Source: Granulosicoccus sp964449565
Lineage (GTDB): Bacteria > Pseudomonadota > Gammaproteobacteria > Granulosicoccales > Granulosicoccaceae
Direction: 5' to 3'
NCBI GenBank assembly: GCA_964449565.1
Contig: CAYUZB010000006.1
Span: forward strand, 1 to 64,000
Length of the DNA: 64,000 bases
The notes under the pieces are model-generated. The model was given only the letters and a program-made list of their open reading frames with translations. It was not told the DNA's origin and ran no database searches. Below, piece after piece: positions 35,148 to 43,917 of this stretch (the first letter of the stretch is position 1; each line of letters opens with the position of its first letter). A program made the position numbers and the translations under genes.

Positions 35148-35176
35148 AAAAAGCCCCGCTAAGCGGGGCTTTTTTG
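35148..35176. terminator. Bidirectional intrinsic terminator
   Basis: A GC-rich stem (AAGCCCCGC with GCGGGGCTT, loop TAA) is bracketed by A run 35147-35153 and T run 35171-35176. The A and T tracts continue the pairing and give a U tail in both directions. It separates the deacetylase gene (plus) from the cold-shock gene (minus). Confidence 0.95.
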
Positions 35177-35203
35177 TTGTGCTGGATGATTCAGGCCACA
35201 AAC

Positions 35204-35407
35204 TTACATGGCTGAGACATTTACTGCCGCTGGACCTTTTTGGCCCTGCTCAACATCAAAAGAGACTTTCTGCCCTTCGTCGAGCGTTTTGTAACCGTCA
35301 CCCGTGATAGCTGTGTGGTGAACAAATACGTCTTTGCCACCGTCTTCAGGAGCGATGAAACCAAATCCCTTCGCCGCGTCAAACCACTTTACTGTACCAG
35401 TACTCAA
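35204..35407 (-). CDS. Cold-shock protein (CspA family)
   Basis: 67-residue single CSD protein: TGTVKWFDAAKGFGFIAPED with the RNP1 motif KGFGFI, then DVFVHHTAI (RNP2), ending QKGPAAVNVSAM. It binds single-stranded RNA/DNA and melts RNA structure. The start is a TTG at 35407: AAGGG sits 7-8 nt upstream and the encoded sequence begins exactly where family members begin. A longer in-frame reading from 35476 would place 23 unrelated residues in front. The 35148-35176 terminator ends its transcript. Confidence 0.93.
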   Translation of the reverse strand: MSTGTVKWFDAAKGFGFIAPEDGGKDVFVHHTAITGDGYKTLDEGQKVSFDVEQGQKGPAAVNVSAM

Positions 35408-35809
35408 GATAATACCCTTATTAAAACAACATATAGACGGATAACTACTGATCAAAAAACGACTTGCATCGCTCAAAAACCGAAGCCAACCCTGTCTTTA
35501 AAAATAACCTCCAGGAAAACCCGGATGGTCGCTTTCACGAGGCTTTTACCCCTCGATAACCCAATATAGGTATTTTACGAGGCGAATACAAGTCCTAGAG
35601 AGTGGTGTTTTGCAGCGAATCCGACTTGGGCCACTGTTCGGCTACAATTACGGACGCTTCGGTTCAGGCTTGTCGAGCACTCGAAACGTACCCAAAACAA
35701 CAGATTTCTAACCCAAAAGCATTATATTTCGCACCTGTCACTCGAGACTCACCCGTGACGTCTCCGACATGACTTCCGCACACAGACACGTTTTCCAGAA
35801 AAAAAATCC
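35408..35809. promoter_or_regulatory. Divergent region between cold-shock gene and rapA
   Basis: About 400 nt without a gene. It must hold the promoters of both divergent genes. Cold-shock mRNAs of this family usually have long structured leaders, and the space on the minus side allows one. I see no clear palindromic operator. A GC-poor, A/T-rich stretch at about 35405-35470 lies next to the cold-shock start. Confidence 0.45.
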
Positions 35810-38593
35810 ATGAATCAAGAGTATGTGGCCGGTCAGCGCTGGATCAGCGATACCGAATCAGACCTGGGCCTCGGCACCATTCTCGAGGTGGAGCATCGAC
35901 AGATTACCGTTGTGTTTCTGGCAACTGGAGATACTCGTATCTACGCCAAAGAGACTGCACCACTGACACGTGTGGCTTTCCAAGCCGGTGATTCGATTAC
36001 AAGTCATGAAGGTTGGCAGTTGGCTGTCGAGGCATCAATCGAAGAGGATGGTCTTCTGACCTATCGCGGACGCCGCATAGATACCGGGGAACAGGCCATC
36101 CTCGCCGAGTCCGGACTCGATAATTTTCTACAATTCAGAACGCCACGCGATCGACTGTTCGCCGGTCTCATCGACGGACAGCGCTGGTTTGCCTTGCGCC
36201 GAGCCGTATTCGATCATCGCCACCAACTGGCACACTCGGCAGCCTACGGCCTGATGGGCGCGCGCGTGTCGGTATTGCCTCATCAGGTTTTCATTGCGGT
36301 AGAAGCGCTCAAGCGCCGTCACCCTCGCGTTCTACTCGCCGATGAGGTCGGTCTGGGAAAAACCATTGAGGCAGGCATGATCTTGCACGCCTCCTTGATC
36401 ACTAACCAGGTGTCTCGCGTGTTGATTATCGTGCCCTCTGCACTGCTCCATCAGTGGCTTGTCGAGATGCTGCGCAAATTCAACCTCAAAATGTCCATCA
36501 TGGATGAAGAACGCTATATGGAGTTGTTACCCTCAGCCCCAGATGGCAACCCGTTTCTTGCGGAGCAACTGGTATTGACGTCGCTTGACACTTTACTGGA
36601 CAACGAGGAGATCGGCGACGCCGCCATTGCTGCTGGTTTCGACATGATGATCGCCGATGAAGCCCATCATCTCAGCTGGCAACCTGACGAACCCTCCGAT
36701 GCTTACACACTGGTGGAGTCACTGGCACTGGAAACGCCCTCGGTGCTGCTACTCACGGCAACCCCGGAACAACTCGGGCAGGCGGGTCATTTCGCACGGC
36801 TTCGACTACTTGATCCAGAACGTTTTGCATCACTGGAACAATTCATCAGCGAAGAAGCCGCCTTTACCGACATCGCAGACATCGCTAATCAATTGATGAA
36901 TGATCAAGCTCTGGACGCAAAGGCGATTGATGAACTAGGGCGTCTACTTGGTGAAGATTTCTCCGAAGCTGAACAAAAGACCTTGGGCTCCTCAAGCGCC
37001 ATCGCTATCAGTGATCTCAAATATTCCTTGATTGACAAACTGATCGATCGTCATGGTACCGGACGACTATTGTTTCGCAATACCCGTCAGGCGATTCAAG
37101 GTTTTCCTGAACGGCAGTTCAACGCCTACACCCTGGACGACGACAGTCACGACAGCAAAGCCGCCTGGTTACTCGAATTCCTGTCAGATCTGTATCCGGC
37201 CAAGGTCTTGTTAATTTGTTCATCAATCGACACCGTCAAAGCGCTCGGTGAAAATCTCCGCGTCATGGGCTTTGCAACAGCGCAGTTCCACGAAGAGATG
37301 AGTATCGTAGAGCGTGATCGCGCCGCTGCCTGGTTCGCCGACCCAGAGGAGGATTGCAGACTCTTGCTATGTTCCGAAATTGGCAGCGAGGGGCGCAACT
37401 TCCAGTTTCTGCATCATCTGGTGATGCTTGAACTGCCCGATTCTCCTGATCTTCTCGAACAACGCATAGGACGTCTGGATCGAATCGGCCAAACAGAGAC
37501 TGTACAGATACATGTACCCGCAGCCGTGGGCAGCCGCGACGAAGCTTTACGTCGCTGGTATCACGAGGGGCTCAATGCTTTTGAGACGATTGCCAAATCG
37601 GGCAACGCTGTAAAGACTGAACTTGCAACGTCACTGACGTCTACGCTTGCAGCGATTGACACGGGCTCACCGACGCCTGAGCTGGACGCGCTAATCGTGC
37701 AGGCCCGGGAATTGGCAGCCTCCCTTGATTCACGTGTTGAGCAAGGCCGCGACCGCCTGCTCGAACTCAACTCGAATCGCCCAGAGATGATTCAGGAACA
37801 TCTTGACGCACTGGCCCGTGTTGACCGCGATTATCGTTTGCAGGATTTCATGGAGGCCATATTTGACCGCTTTGGTGTGGATGTCACAGAGCAGCGCGAC
37901 CACTGGATCTGTCACCCCAGCGACCACATGCAAGTTGAACACTTCCCTCATCTGCCTGCGGCTGGCATGAGCCTGACGTTTGACCGGGCAACGGCTTTGA
38001 CCCGTGAGGAATTCACCTATCTGACATGGGATCATCCCATGGTCACAGCCGCCATGGATCTGATTCTGGATGAAGGCTACGGTCAGGCAGACAGTCAGGT
38101 TGTTCGCATTGAAGAACTACCAAAAGGTCTTGCTTTTATCGAAGCAAGCTACAGCCTGCAATGTGTTGCGGACAAACAGCTCAACATTGAACGCTACCTG
38201 CCTGCCAGCGTGCAGAGTTTTGTCGTGGGTAATGACGGCAAGGACTACACATCCATCGTTAATGAGATGGAACTCGATAGCCGGAAGTTACGATACGACC
38301 GTAATGCATTGCGCAAAGTAGTCCTTAAAAACCGCGATACTTTCGAACAATTGATCGCTAAAACCAATGCTATTGCAGAGGCTCAGGTCCCGGAGTTGAT
38401 CAGTCAGGCTCGCACCACAATCGACGAAGAGCACACGAGCGAGCGCCAGCGTCTGGTATCCCTGGCTCGTGTGAACTCTCTGGTCAAGGAGGACGAAATC
38501 GATGACCTGGATGCGCGCCACCAGGCATTGCTTGAAGCACTCGACGGTACACACGCGCGAGCGGTATCATTGCGTGTGATGTTTAACAATTGA
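35810..38593 (+). CDS. rapA: RNA polymerase-associated Swi2/Snf2 ATPase RapA
   Basis: 927-residue Swi2/Snf2 translocase that binds RNA polymerase and recycles it. The N-terminal tandem Tudor-like region begins YVAGQRWISDTESDLGLGTI. Walker A region is LLADEVGLGKTIEAGMIL near 176-193, DEAH box ADEAHHL near 281-287, and motif V/VI lies in CSEIGSEGRNFQF and EQRIGRLDRIGQT near 520-560. The C-terminal Rpo-interaction region has VARVDRDYRLQDFMEAIFD-like and later PLPAS-like stretches. Slightly shorter than E. coli RapA (968). The xthA gene follows by 15 nt. Confidence 0.95.
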   Translation: MNQEYVAGQRWISDTESDLGLGTILEVEHRQITVVFLATGDTRIYAKETAPLTRVAFQAGDSITSHEGWQLAVEASIEEDGLLTYRGRRIDTGEQAILAESGLDNFLQFRTPRDRLFAGLIDGQRWFALRRAVFDHRHQLAHSAAYGLMGARVSVLPHQVFIAVEALKRRHPRVLLADEVGLGKTIEAGMILHASLITNQVSRVLIIVPSALLHQWLVEMLRKFNLKMSIMDEERYMELLPSAPDGNPFLAEQLVLTSLDTLLDNEEIGDAAIAAGFDMMIADEAHHLSWQPDEPSDAYTLVESLALETPSVLLLTATPEQLGQAGHFARLRLLDPERFASLEQFISEEAAFTDIADIANQLMNDQALDAKAIDELGRLLGEDFSEAEQKTLGSSSAIAISDLKYSLIDKLIDRHGTGRLLFRNTRQAIQGFPERQFNAYTLDDDSHDSKAAWLLEFLSDLYPAKVLLICSSIDTVKALGENLRVMGFATAQFHEEMSIVERDRAAAWFADPEEDCRLLLCSEIGSEGRNFQFLHHLVMLELPDSPDLLEQRIGRLDRIGQTETVQIHVPAAVGSRDEALRRWYHEGLNAFETIAKSGNAVKTELATSLTSTLAAIDTGSPTPELDALIVQARELAASLDSRVEQGRDRLLELNSNRPEMIQEHLDALARVDRDYRLQDFMEAIFDRFGVDVTEQRDHWICHPSDHMQVEHFPHLPAAGMSLTFDRATALTREEFTYLTWDHPMVTAAMDLILDEGYGQADSQVVRIEELPKGLAFIEASYSLQCVADKQLNIERYLPASVQSFVVGNDGKDYTSIVNEMELDSRKLRYDRNALRKVVLKNRDTFEQLIAKTNAIAEAQVPELISQARTTIDEEHTSERQRLVSLARVNSLVKEDEIDDLDARHQALLEALDGTHARAVSLRVMFNN

Positions 38594-38608
38594 GTAACGG
38601 CTGCGCTT

Positions 38609-39424
38609 GTGAAATTTGTCTCTTTCAACGTCAATAGTGTTCGCCTGCGCTTGCATCAGTTGCAAGCACTGGTTGATACCTATGCCCCCGATGTCATCGG
38701 CTTGCAGGAAACCAAGGTAGTCGATGACGACTTCCCAGTCGATGCACTCAAGGAATTGGGTTATCACAGCGTATTTGCTGGCCAGAAAACTCACTATGGC
38801 GTGGCCATGATGACACTCGCCGAACCACGCAATGTCCATGTCGGTTTCAAGGGTGACAATGCTGATGCGCAAAAGCGCCTGATTACGGCGACCGTCTCAA
38901 GTCCCAAAGGTGCCGATATTACCGTTATCAACGGCTATTTCCCGCAGGGCGAAAAGCGTGATCATCCGGTAAAATTTCCGGCCAAACAAAAATTCTACGC
39001 GGATCTTTCCGACAAGCTCAGCAATGAACACAGTGCCAGCGATCACATGATCGTGATGGGAGACTTTAATGTCGCACCGATTGATGAAGATCTCGGTATC
39101 GGGCCCGACAATGTAAAACGCTGGCTTAGAAGTGGCGCCACAAGCTTTCTGCCTGAAGAGCGTGAATGGCTACAACGTTTGTGCGACTGGGGTCTCGATG
39201 ACAGCTATCGCATCAAGTACCCCAAAAAGGACGATAAATTCAGCTGGTTTGACTACCGCAGCAAAGGCTTTGATCGTGAACCAAAACGTGGGCTTAGAAT
39301 TGACCACTTGCTCAGCACACGCAGCATGACCGACAAGTTAGTCGACAGCGGTATTGATTACGACATTCGCGGTATGGAAAAGCCATCAGACCATTGCCCC
39401 GTATGGTCGGAGTTCGACATCTGA
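38609..39424 (+). CDS. xthA: Exonuclease III (AP endonuclease)
   Basis: 271 residues. Repairs abasic sites and trims 3' ends. Mg-binding and catalytic residues are present: FNVNSVR at 6-12, GLQETK with E34, INGYFPQGEKRD, GDFNVAPIDEDLG with D and N near 150, WFDYRSKGF near 210 and the final SDHCPVW with the catalytic His. It starts at GTG 38609, where homology begins. It is closely spaced with rapA before it and overlaps the acyltransferase gene after it by 1 nt. Confidence 0.95.
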   Translation: MKFVSFNVNSVRLRLHQLQALVDTYAPDVIGLQETKVVDDDFPVDALKELGYHSVFAGQKTHYGVAMMTLAEPRNVHVGFKGDNADAQKRLITATVSSPKGADITVINGYFPQGEKRDHPVKFPAKQKFYADLSDKLSNEHSASDHMIVMGDFNVAPIDEDLGIGPDNVKRWLRSGATSFLPEEREWLQRLCDWGLDDSYRIKYPKKDDKFSWFDYRSKGFDREPKRGLRIDHLLSTRSMTDKLVDSGIDYDIRGMEKPSDHCPVWSEFDI

Positions 39425-40092
39425 TGAAGCCGCTGCTTGCGAGTTTGACGGCAAGCGCGATCATCATCGTTGCGCGGTTGATCACGGCCGTGCGAGGTAT
39501 CTGGGACGGTATCGAACCTGACGATACCCAGAGAATCTACTTCGCAAACCATCGCAGCCATGGCGATTTTGTCCTGCTGTGGACGGTACTGCCTCCACGT
39601 CAACGTCAGAAAACTCGGCCAGTCGCAGGTGCAGACTACTGGACAGGATCATCCTTCAAGCGATTTATTGGCTGCGATGTATTCCATTCACTATTGATCG
39701 AACGCAAAACTGCCGTTACTAAAAGTAAAGACATTGAAACTGACGGCATTGACGAGACAGAAACCCACAATCCGATCGCTATCATGCAATCGGCACTTGA
39801 TGCTGGTGATTCGCTGATCCTCTTCCCTGAAGGCACACGCAACGTCAGCGACAGCGCTTTGCTTCCTTTCAAAAGTGGCCTTTACCATCTTGCCCACAGC
39901 CGACCCACCATCGAGCTTGTTCCGGTATGGATCAATAATCTGAATCGCGTACTGCCCAAGGGCGAGATCATTCCGGTGCCTCTGGTATGTACGGTAATTT
40001 TTGGCGACCCCTTGCAGATAAATCCGGGCGAAGCTAAAAAAGACTTCCTGATACGCGCCGAGCAATCGCTGCTTTCGCTGACGCCAACATGA
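39424..40092 (+). CDS. 1-acyl-glycerol-phosphate acyltransferase-like (PlsC family)
   Basis: 222 residues from ATG 39424 (TGATG overlap with xthA). The LPLAT family motifs are visible: NHRSHGD at 42-48 (catalytic H43 and D48), VFHSLLIERK near 87-96, and LILFPEGTRN near 127-136, followed by VPVWINNLNR. One N-terminal membrane anchor is predicted. It should transfer an acyl chain to a lysophospholipid or related alcohol. Followed by CdsA-like and CDP-alcohol phosphotransferase-like genes, it looks like the acylation step of a dedicated lipid pathway rather than the housekeeping PlsC. Confidence 0.82.
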   Translation: MKPLLASLTASAIIIVARLITAVRGIWDGIEPDDTQRIYFANHRSHGDFVLLWTVLPPRQRQKTRPVAGADYWTGSSFKRFIGCDVFHSLLIERKTAVTKSKDIETDGIDETETHNPIAIMQSALDAGDSLILFPEGTRNVSDSALLPFKSGLYHLAHSRPTIELVPVWINNLNRVLPKGEIIPVPLVCTVIFGDPLQINPGEAKKDFLIRAEQSLLSLTPT

Positions 40093-40117
40093 TCAAGCAG
40101 ACACAGCTGAGGCCTAA

Positions 40118-41068
40118 ATGAATGACTCAACCTCAGACCTATTGCTGCTGTTAGGCGGCGCGGGAATAATACTTCTGGTAGCAACCGCGATCGGAAAAGT
40201 GCTGGCGTATCGTCAGGCCGAAGGTGCTCCATCGGCAGTCATTGATAACCTCAATGCGCGTATCAATGCCTGGTGGGCGATGGTCATACTGCTTGGTATC
40301 GCGTTTCTAGGTGGGCGTACCGGGGTCGTTATTCTATTCGGCTTGATTTCATTTGCCGCGCTACGTGAATTCATGACATTGACCAATACCGCGCGTGAAG
40401 ATCATATCGCTTTGGTCGTCGCCTTCTTTGTCATCGTGCCGGTTCAATACACGCTTGTCTGGCATGAATGGTACGGGCTGTACTCGATTTTCATTCCGGT
40501 CTATGCATTTCTATTGATGCCAATACTATCGGTACTTGGCGGAAACACAGACGGTTATCTGATACGGGTTGCAGAAACTCAGTGGGCATTGATGATCTGC
40601 GTATTCTGCGCCTCTCATGTGCCGGCACTTTTGACCTTACAGATTCCTGGCTTCGAAGGGCGAAACGTTCTGCTTATCGCGTACCTCGTATTTGTCGTAC
40701 AAATCAGTGATGTGCTGCAGTACGTTTGGGGAAAGCTTGTCGGCAAACATAAAATTGCGCCAAGCCTATCCCCATCAAAAACCGTTGAAGGCGCTGTAGG
40801 TGGCATTCTAAGTGCCACACTGATCGGTGGCGCCTTGTTCTGGATAACACCATTCAACGTCATCGAGTCCCTATGTCTTTCGCTGCTAATCACGATCATG
40901 GGCTTCCTTGGCGGTCTTGTTCTGTCCGCCATCAAGCGAGATCGTGGCGTAAAGGATTGGGGGCATCTGATCGCCGGTCACGGTGGCTTCATTGACCGGA
41001 TGGACTCCGTACTGTTCTCGGCACCGGTTTTCTTTCATTTCGTTCGCTACGGTTGGGATATCACCTGA
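40118..41068 (+). CDS. Phosphatidate cytidylyltransferase-like protein (YnbB/CdsA type)
   Basis: 316-residue polytopic membrane enzyme predicted to make CDP-diacylglycerol. The family signature is complete near the C-terminus: LSPSKTVEGAVGG near 222-234, then IKRDRGVKDWGHLIAGHGGF and IDRMDSVLF. The N-terminal part (RINAWWAMVILLGIAF, then LISFAALREFMTL) and the ending (SAPVFFHFVRYGW) resemble E. coli YnbB more than the shorter housekeeping CdsA. GAGG precedes the ATG. It overlaps the next gene's start by 1 nt, coupling it to the phosphotransferase that would use its CDP-lipid product. Confidence 0.84.
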   Translation: MNDSTSDLLLLLGGAGIILLVATAIGKVLAYRQAEGAPSAVIDNLNARINAWWAMVILLGIAFLGGRTGVVILFGLISFAALREFMTLTNTAREDHIALVVAFFVIVPVQYTLVWHEWYGLYSIFIPVYAFLLMPILSVLGGNTDGYLIRVAETQWALMICVFCASHVPALLTLQIPGFEGRNVLLIAYLVFVVQISDVLQYVWGKLVGKHKIAPSLSPSKTVEGAVGGILSATLIGGALFWITPFNVIESLCLSLLITIMGFLGGLVLSAIKRDRGVKDWGHLIAGHGGFIDRMDSVLFSAPVFFHFVRYGWDIT

Positions 41069-41718
41069 TGTCTGACGAATCCAAAGATCGACGGCCGCTG
41101 GCAAGTCGCGATACGCCACTAGCGCGAAAGATGGCAGCCCGGTTGGCGCAAACATCCATAACGCCGAATCAGATTTCCTACGGGTCAATGGTCGCAGCGG
41201 CTCTGTCCTTCGCCTGCTTTTACGCATTTGGCGTCACAGCACTGGGACTGAGCGGTGTCTGGTTGATTCTGGCAGCCATATTCTGTCAGCTACGCCTCGC
41301 CTGTAATCTGTTTGACGGCATGGTTGCGATCGAGGCAGGCAAGCAAACAGCAGACGGCGCTTTCTGGAACGAGTTCCCGGATCGCATCGCCGACCTGCTA
41401 ATTATCGTCGGTTTTGGGCTGGCCGCAGGCAACATCACCCTGGGTTGGGCGGCTGCAACCTTGGCAATACTGGTCAGCTATGTGCGCGAGCTAGGCAAAG
41501 GGATTGATGGAGTTGTCGACTTCATCGGGCCAATGGCAAAACCACATCGAATGGCGCTGGTCACAGCCACTTGCGTGATCGCGGCACTGATTGCGCGATG
41601 GCTGCCGAGTCAAACCACGCTTTTTCTAGGCATGGTGGTATTACTTTTGGGAAGCGCTTTGACCGTCTTGCGTCGCGGCAGCCGCATTTTGCGTAGACTC
41701 AATTTGGCGAAGACTTAA
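41068..41718 (+). CDS. CDP-alcohol phosphatidyltransferase-like protein with altered motif (YnbA-like)
   Basis: 216 residues with about six membrane helices, from ATG 41068. The CDP-alcohol phosphotransferase motif DxxDGxxARx8GxxxDxxxD is present at exact spacing but changed: N80, D83, G84, A87, I88, G97, N101, D105. So two of the four metal-binding Asp are Asn and the Arg is Ile. PssA in this same window (53321-54091) keeps all of them. E. coli YnbA, as I recall it, also has Asn at the first and third positions, and its gene pairs with a YnbB-type CdsA, as here. The head-group alcohol is unknown. It is the last gene of the xthA-plsC-cdsA group. Confidence 0.78.
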   Translation: MSDESKDRRPLASRDTPLARKMAARLAQTSITPNQISYGSMVAAALSFACFYAFGVTALGLSGVWLILAAIFCQLRLACNLFDGMVAIEAGKQTADGAFWNEFPDRIADLLIIVGFGLAAGNITLGWAAATLAILVSYVRELGKGIDGVVDFIGPMAKPHRMALVTATCVIAALIARWLPSQTTLFLGMVVLLLGSALTVLRRGSRILRRLNLAKT

Positions 41719-41750
41719 AAGAGATAAGCCCTGCTTATGCCCGTTCTTGA

Positions 41751-41782
41751 GGGCGTACGTGTTGCGTTAACCACGCACGCCC
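41751..41782. terminator. Hairpin between convergent genes
   Basis: GGGCGTACGTG at 41751-41761 pairs with CACGCACGCCC at 41772-41782 with one mismatch and a 10-nt loop. No T tract follows on either side, so if it terminates transcription it does so weakly or by slowing convergent polymerases. Confidence 0.45.
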
Positions 41783-41819
41783 CGGATTACATCATTCCAA
41801 CTTTTAGAAAAGGCAGGTT

Positions 41820-41852
41820 TATCTGGAACAAATTAATATCTGGAACAAATTA
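41820..41852. repeat. 17-nt tandem duplication over the end of the BMP gene
   Basis: TATCTGGAACAAATTA occurs at 41820-41835 and again at 41837-41852, one base apart. The second copy covers the stop codon of the BMP gene. It is a recent small duplication or an assembly slip. Confidence 0.9.
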
Positions 41853-42947
41853 CTTGGGCAACTCACCCTGTACGCCTTCGACGTAATAGTTCATACCGAG
41901 CAGTACGTCATCAGTCAGTACCTCGCCTTCGCCAATAATTTGCTCGCCGTCCTGATTCACGATCGGTCCTTGAAATGGGTGTACTGAACCATCAAGGATA
42001 CCTTCTCGAACCACTTCAGCCGCGGCTTTGACATCCTCAGGCACTGCACCGCTGTATTCCGGAAATGCAACCATTCCAGATGCAATACCGTCCCATACGT
42101 CTTGCGATTCCCAGGTTTCTTCAAGCACTGCACGAGTGCGCTCAACGTAGTAGCTATTCCAGTCGTCAATGATTGCTGTGAGCTGAGACGCAGGTGCGAA
42201 TGCTGACATATCAGAAGCCTGGCCAAATCCGAACACACCACGTTCTTCTGCAACTTGTAGTGGTGCAGGAGAATCAGTATGTTGGGTGATGATGTCAACA
42301 CCTTGATCGATCAGCGCCTTTGCCGCATCCGCTTCCTTGCCTGGATCGTACCAAGTATTTACCCAAACTACCTTGGTCACGGCATCTGGATTCACTTTAC
42401 GCATGGCAAGTGTGAATGCATTGATACCGCGTACCACTTCAGGGATAGGAAAAGACGCAATATAACCGACGGTGTTCGTCTTGGTCATCATTCCTGCCAG
42501 GGTACCGATTACGGCGCGGCCTTCATAAAAACGCCCCGAGTAGGTAGACACATTATCTGCGCGCTTGTAACCCGTTGCGTGTTCAAATTTGACCTTCGGG
42601 AATGACTTGGCAACCTTGACCGTCGGGTTCATATAGCCGAACGACGTAGTGAAGATAAGATCGTGACCACTGCTTGCCAGTTTGCGAATGACGCGCTCGG
42701 CATCGGCACCTTCCGGCACGCTTTCGACAAAAGTTGTTTCAACCTTGTCGCCGAATTCCGCTTCAATCGCCTGACGCCCGATATCGTGGCGATAAGTCCA
42801 GCCATGATCACCCACAGGCCCAACATAAACGAACCCGACCTTGACCTTGTCAGCCGCATAAACTGACAGTGTGCCCAATGTCAAAGCAGCTGCACCAATC
42901 ACACTGGCGGTTGCCTTGATAAATTTCTTCTTTGACGATAGTGACAT
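41850..42947 (-). CDS. BMP-family nucleoside/purine ABC transporter binding protein
   Basis: 365-residue periplasmic binding protein of the BMP (BmpA/Med) family, with signal peptide SVIGAAALTLGTLSVYAA. The opening KVGFVYVGPVGDHGWTYRHD, the VPEGADAERVIRKLASSGHDLIFTTS region, FEHATGYK, NTVGYIASFPIPEVVRGINAFTLAMR and the ending GMNYYVEGVQGELPK fit members linked to purine or nucleoside uptake. It is the last gene of a minus-strand operon with an ATPase and two permeases, next to guanine deaminase. It could also bind other ribosides; purine is inferred from context. Confidence 0.87.
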   Translation of the reverse strand: MSLSSKKKFIKATASVIGAAALTLGTLSVYAADKVKVGFVYVGPVGDHGWTYRHDIGRQAIEAEFGDKVETTFVESVPEGADAERVIRKLASSGHDLIFTTSFGYMNPTVKVAKSFPKVKFEHATGYKRADNVSTYSGRFYEGRAVIGTLAGMMTKTNTVGYIASFPIPEVVRGINAFTLAMRKVNPDAVTKVVWVNTWYDPGKEADAAKALIDQGVDIITQHTDSPAPLQVAEERGVFGFGQASDMSAFAPASQLTAIIDDWNSYYVERTRAVLEETWESQDVWDGIASGMVAFPEYSGAVPEDVKAAAEVVREGILDGSVHPFQGPIVNQDGEQIIGEGEVLTDDVLLGMNYYVEGVQGELPK

Positions 42948-42993
42948 CTTTACTCCTGAAGTTTTACAAAACGACCTACCCCATACATTAAAT

Positions 42994-43917
42994 TCAGGTC
43001 GCTGGATGGAAAGCCCGACCTATACTCGCCGGCGCATTGCGGCGTATTCGGCCTCGATCTCGTGAGATCAGTACCAACACAAGAATCGTGGTCAGATAGG
43101 GTAGCATTGACATCAATTGCGATGGAAGGTTTATTCCGAGCGCCTGCCCATGTAATTGTAAAATACTGATACTGCCGAACAAATAGGCCCCCAGCAGCAG
43201 CCGCCCGGGCTGCCACACGGCGAAAACAACCAGCGCCAGGGCAATCCACCCACGGCCTCCGCTCATGTTCTCGACCCACATCGGTGTGTAGGCCATCGAC
43301 AGATAGGCACCTGCGATGCCTGCGCACGCACCACCAAATAGCGTTGCAAGATAGCGGACGCGAATGACCTTCAAACCCAGTGCATGCGCGGCATCATGTG
43401 AATCACCCACCGACCGCAGTACCAATCCTGCACGCGTTCGATTGAGAAAGTACGCGACAAGACCAACAAGTACAATCGAACCATAAACCAACACGTCATG
43501 GTCGAAAAGCAATCGACCCAAAAACGGGATTTCACTCAGAAAAGGGATAGGTATTTCGGATAATCCACCGAAGGCTATGCCAACCAATGGCTGACCGATC
43601 AGTGAGCTGACACCGATACCAAAGATAGTCAGGGCGAGCCCCGTCGCCACTTGCGACGATTGCAATGTCAAGGTCAGAAAAGCGAACAGCAAAGCCATCG
43701 TCATTCCCGCGAACAACCCTGCAAGAACTCCAAGCGTCGCGTTGCCAGTGTAATGCGCAACAGCAAAGCTCGAAACTGCACCCACTAACATCATACCTTC
43801 AACACCAAGGTTGAGCACACCACTACGCTCGACGACCAGCTCTCCAATCGACGCGTATACAAGGGGTGTCGCCGCGGTGATGATCGTTAACAGTGTCAAT
43901 ACAACGGTTTCGTTCAT
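42994..43917 (-). CDS. Nucleoside/purine-type ABC transporter permease 2
   Basis: 307 residues, about 9-10 membrane helices, BPD_transp_2 family as in YufQ/RbsC-like permeases. Landmarks are PLVYASIGELVVERSGVLNLGVEGMMLVGA near 18-47, GLALTIFGIGVSSLIG near 92-107 and GDSHDAAHALGLKVIRVRYLA near 176-196. Overlaps the companion permease gene by 4 nt. The pair forms the membrane channel. Confidence 0.88.
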   Translation of the reverse strand: MNETVVLTLLTIITAATPLVYASIGELVVERSGVLNLGVEGMMLVGAVSSFAVAHYTGNATLGVLAGLFAGMTMALLFAFLTLTLQSSQVATGLALTIFGIGVSSLIGQPLVGIAFGGLSEIPIPFLSEIPFLGRLLFDHDVLVYGSIVLVGLVAYFLNRTRAGLVLRSVGDSHDAAHALGLKVIRVRYLATLFGGACAGIAGAYLSMAYTPMWVENMSGGRGWIALALVVFAVWQPGRLLLGAYLFGSISILQLHGQALGINLPSQLMSMLPYLTTILVLVLISRDRGRIRRNAPASIGRAFHPAT

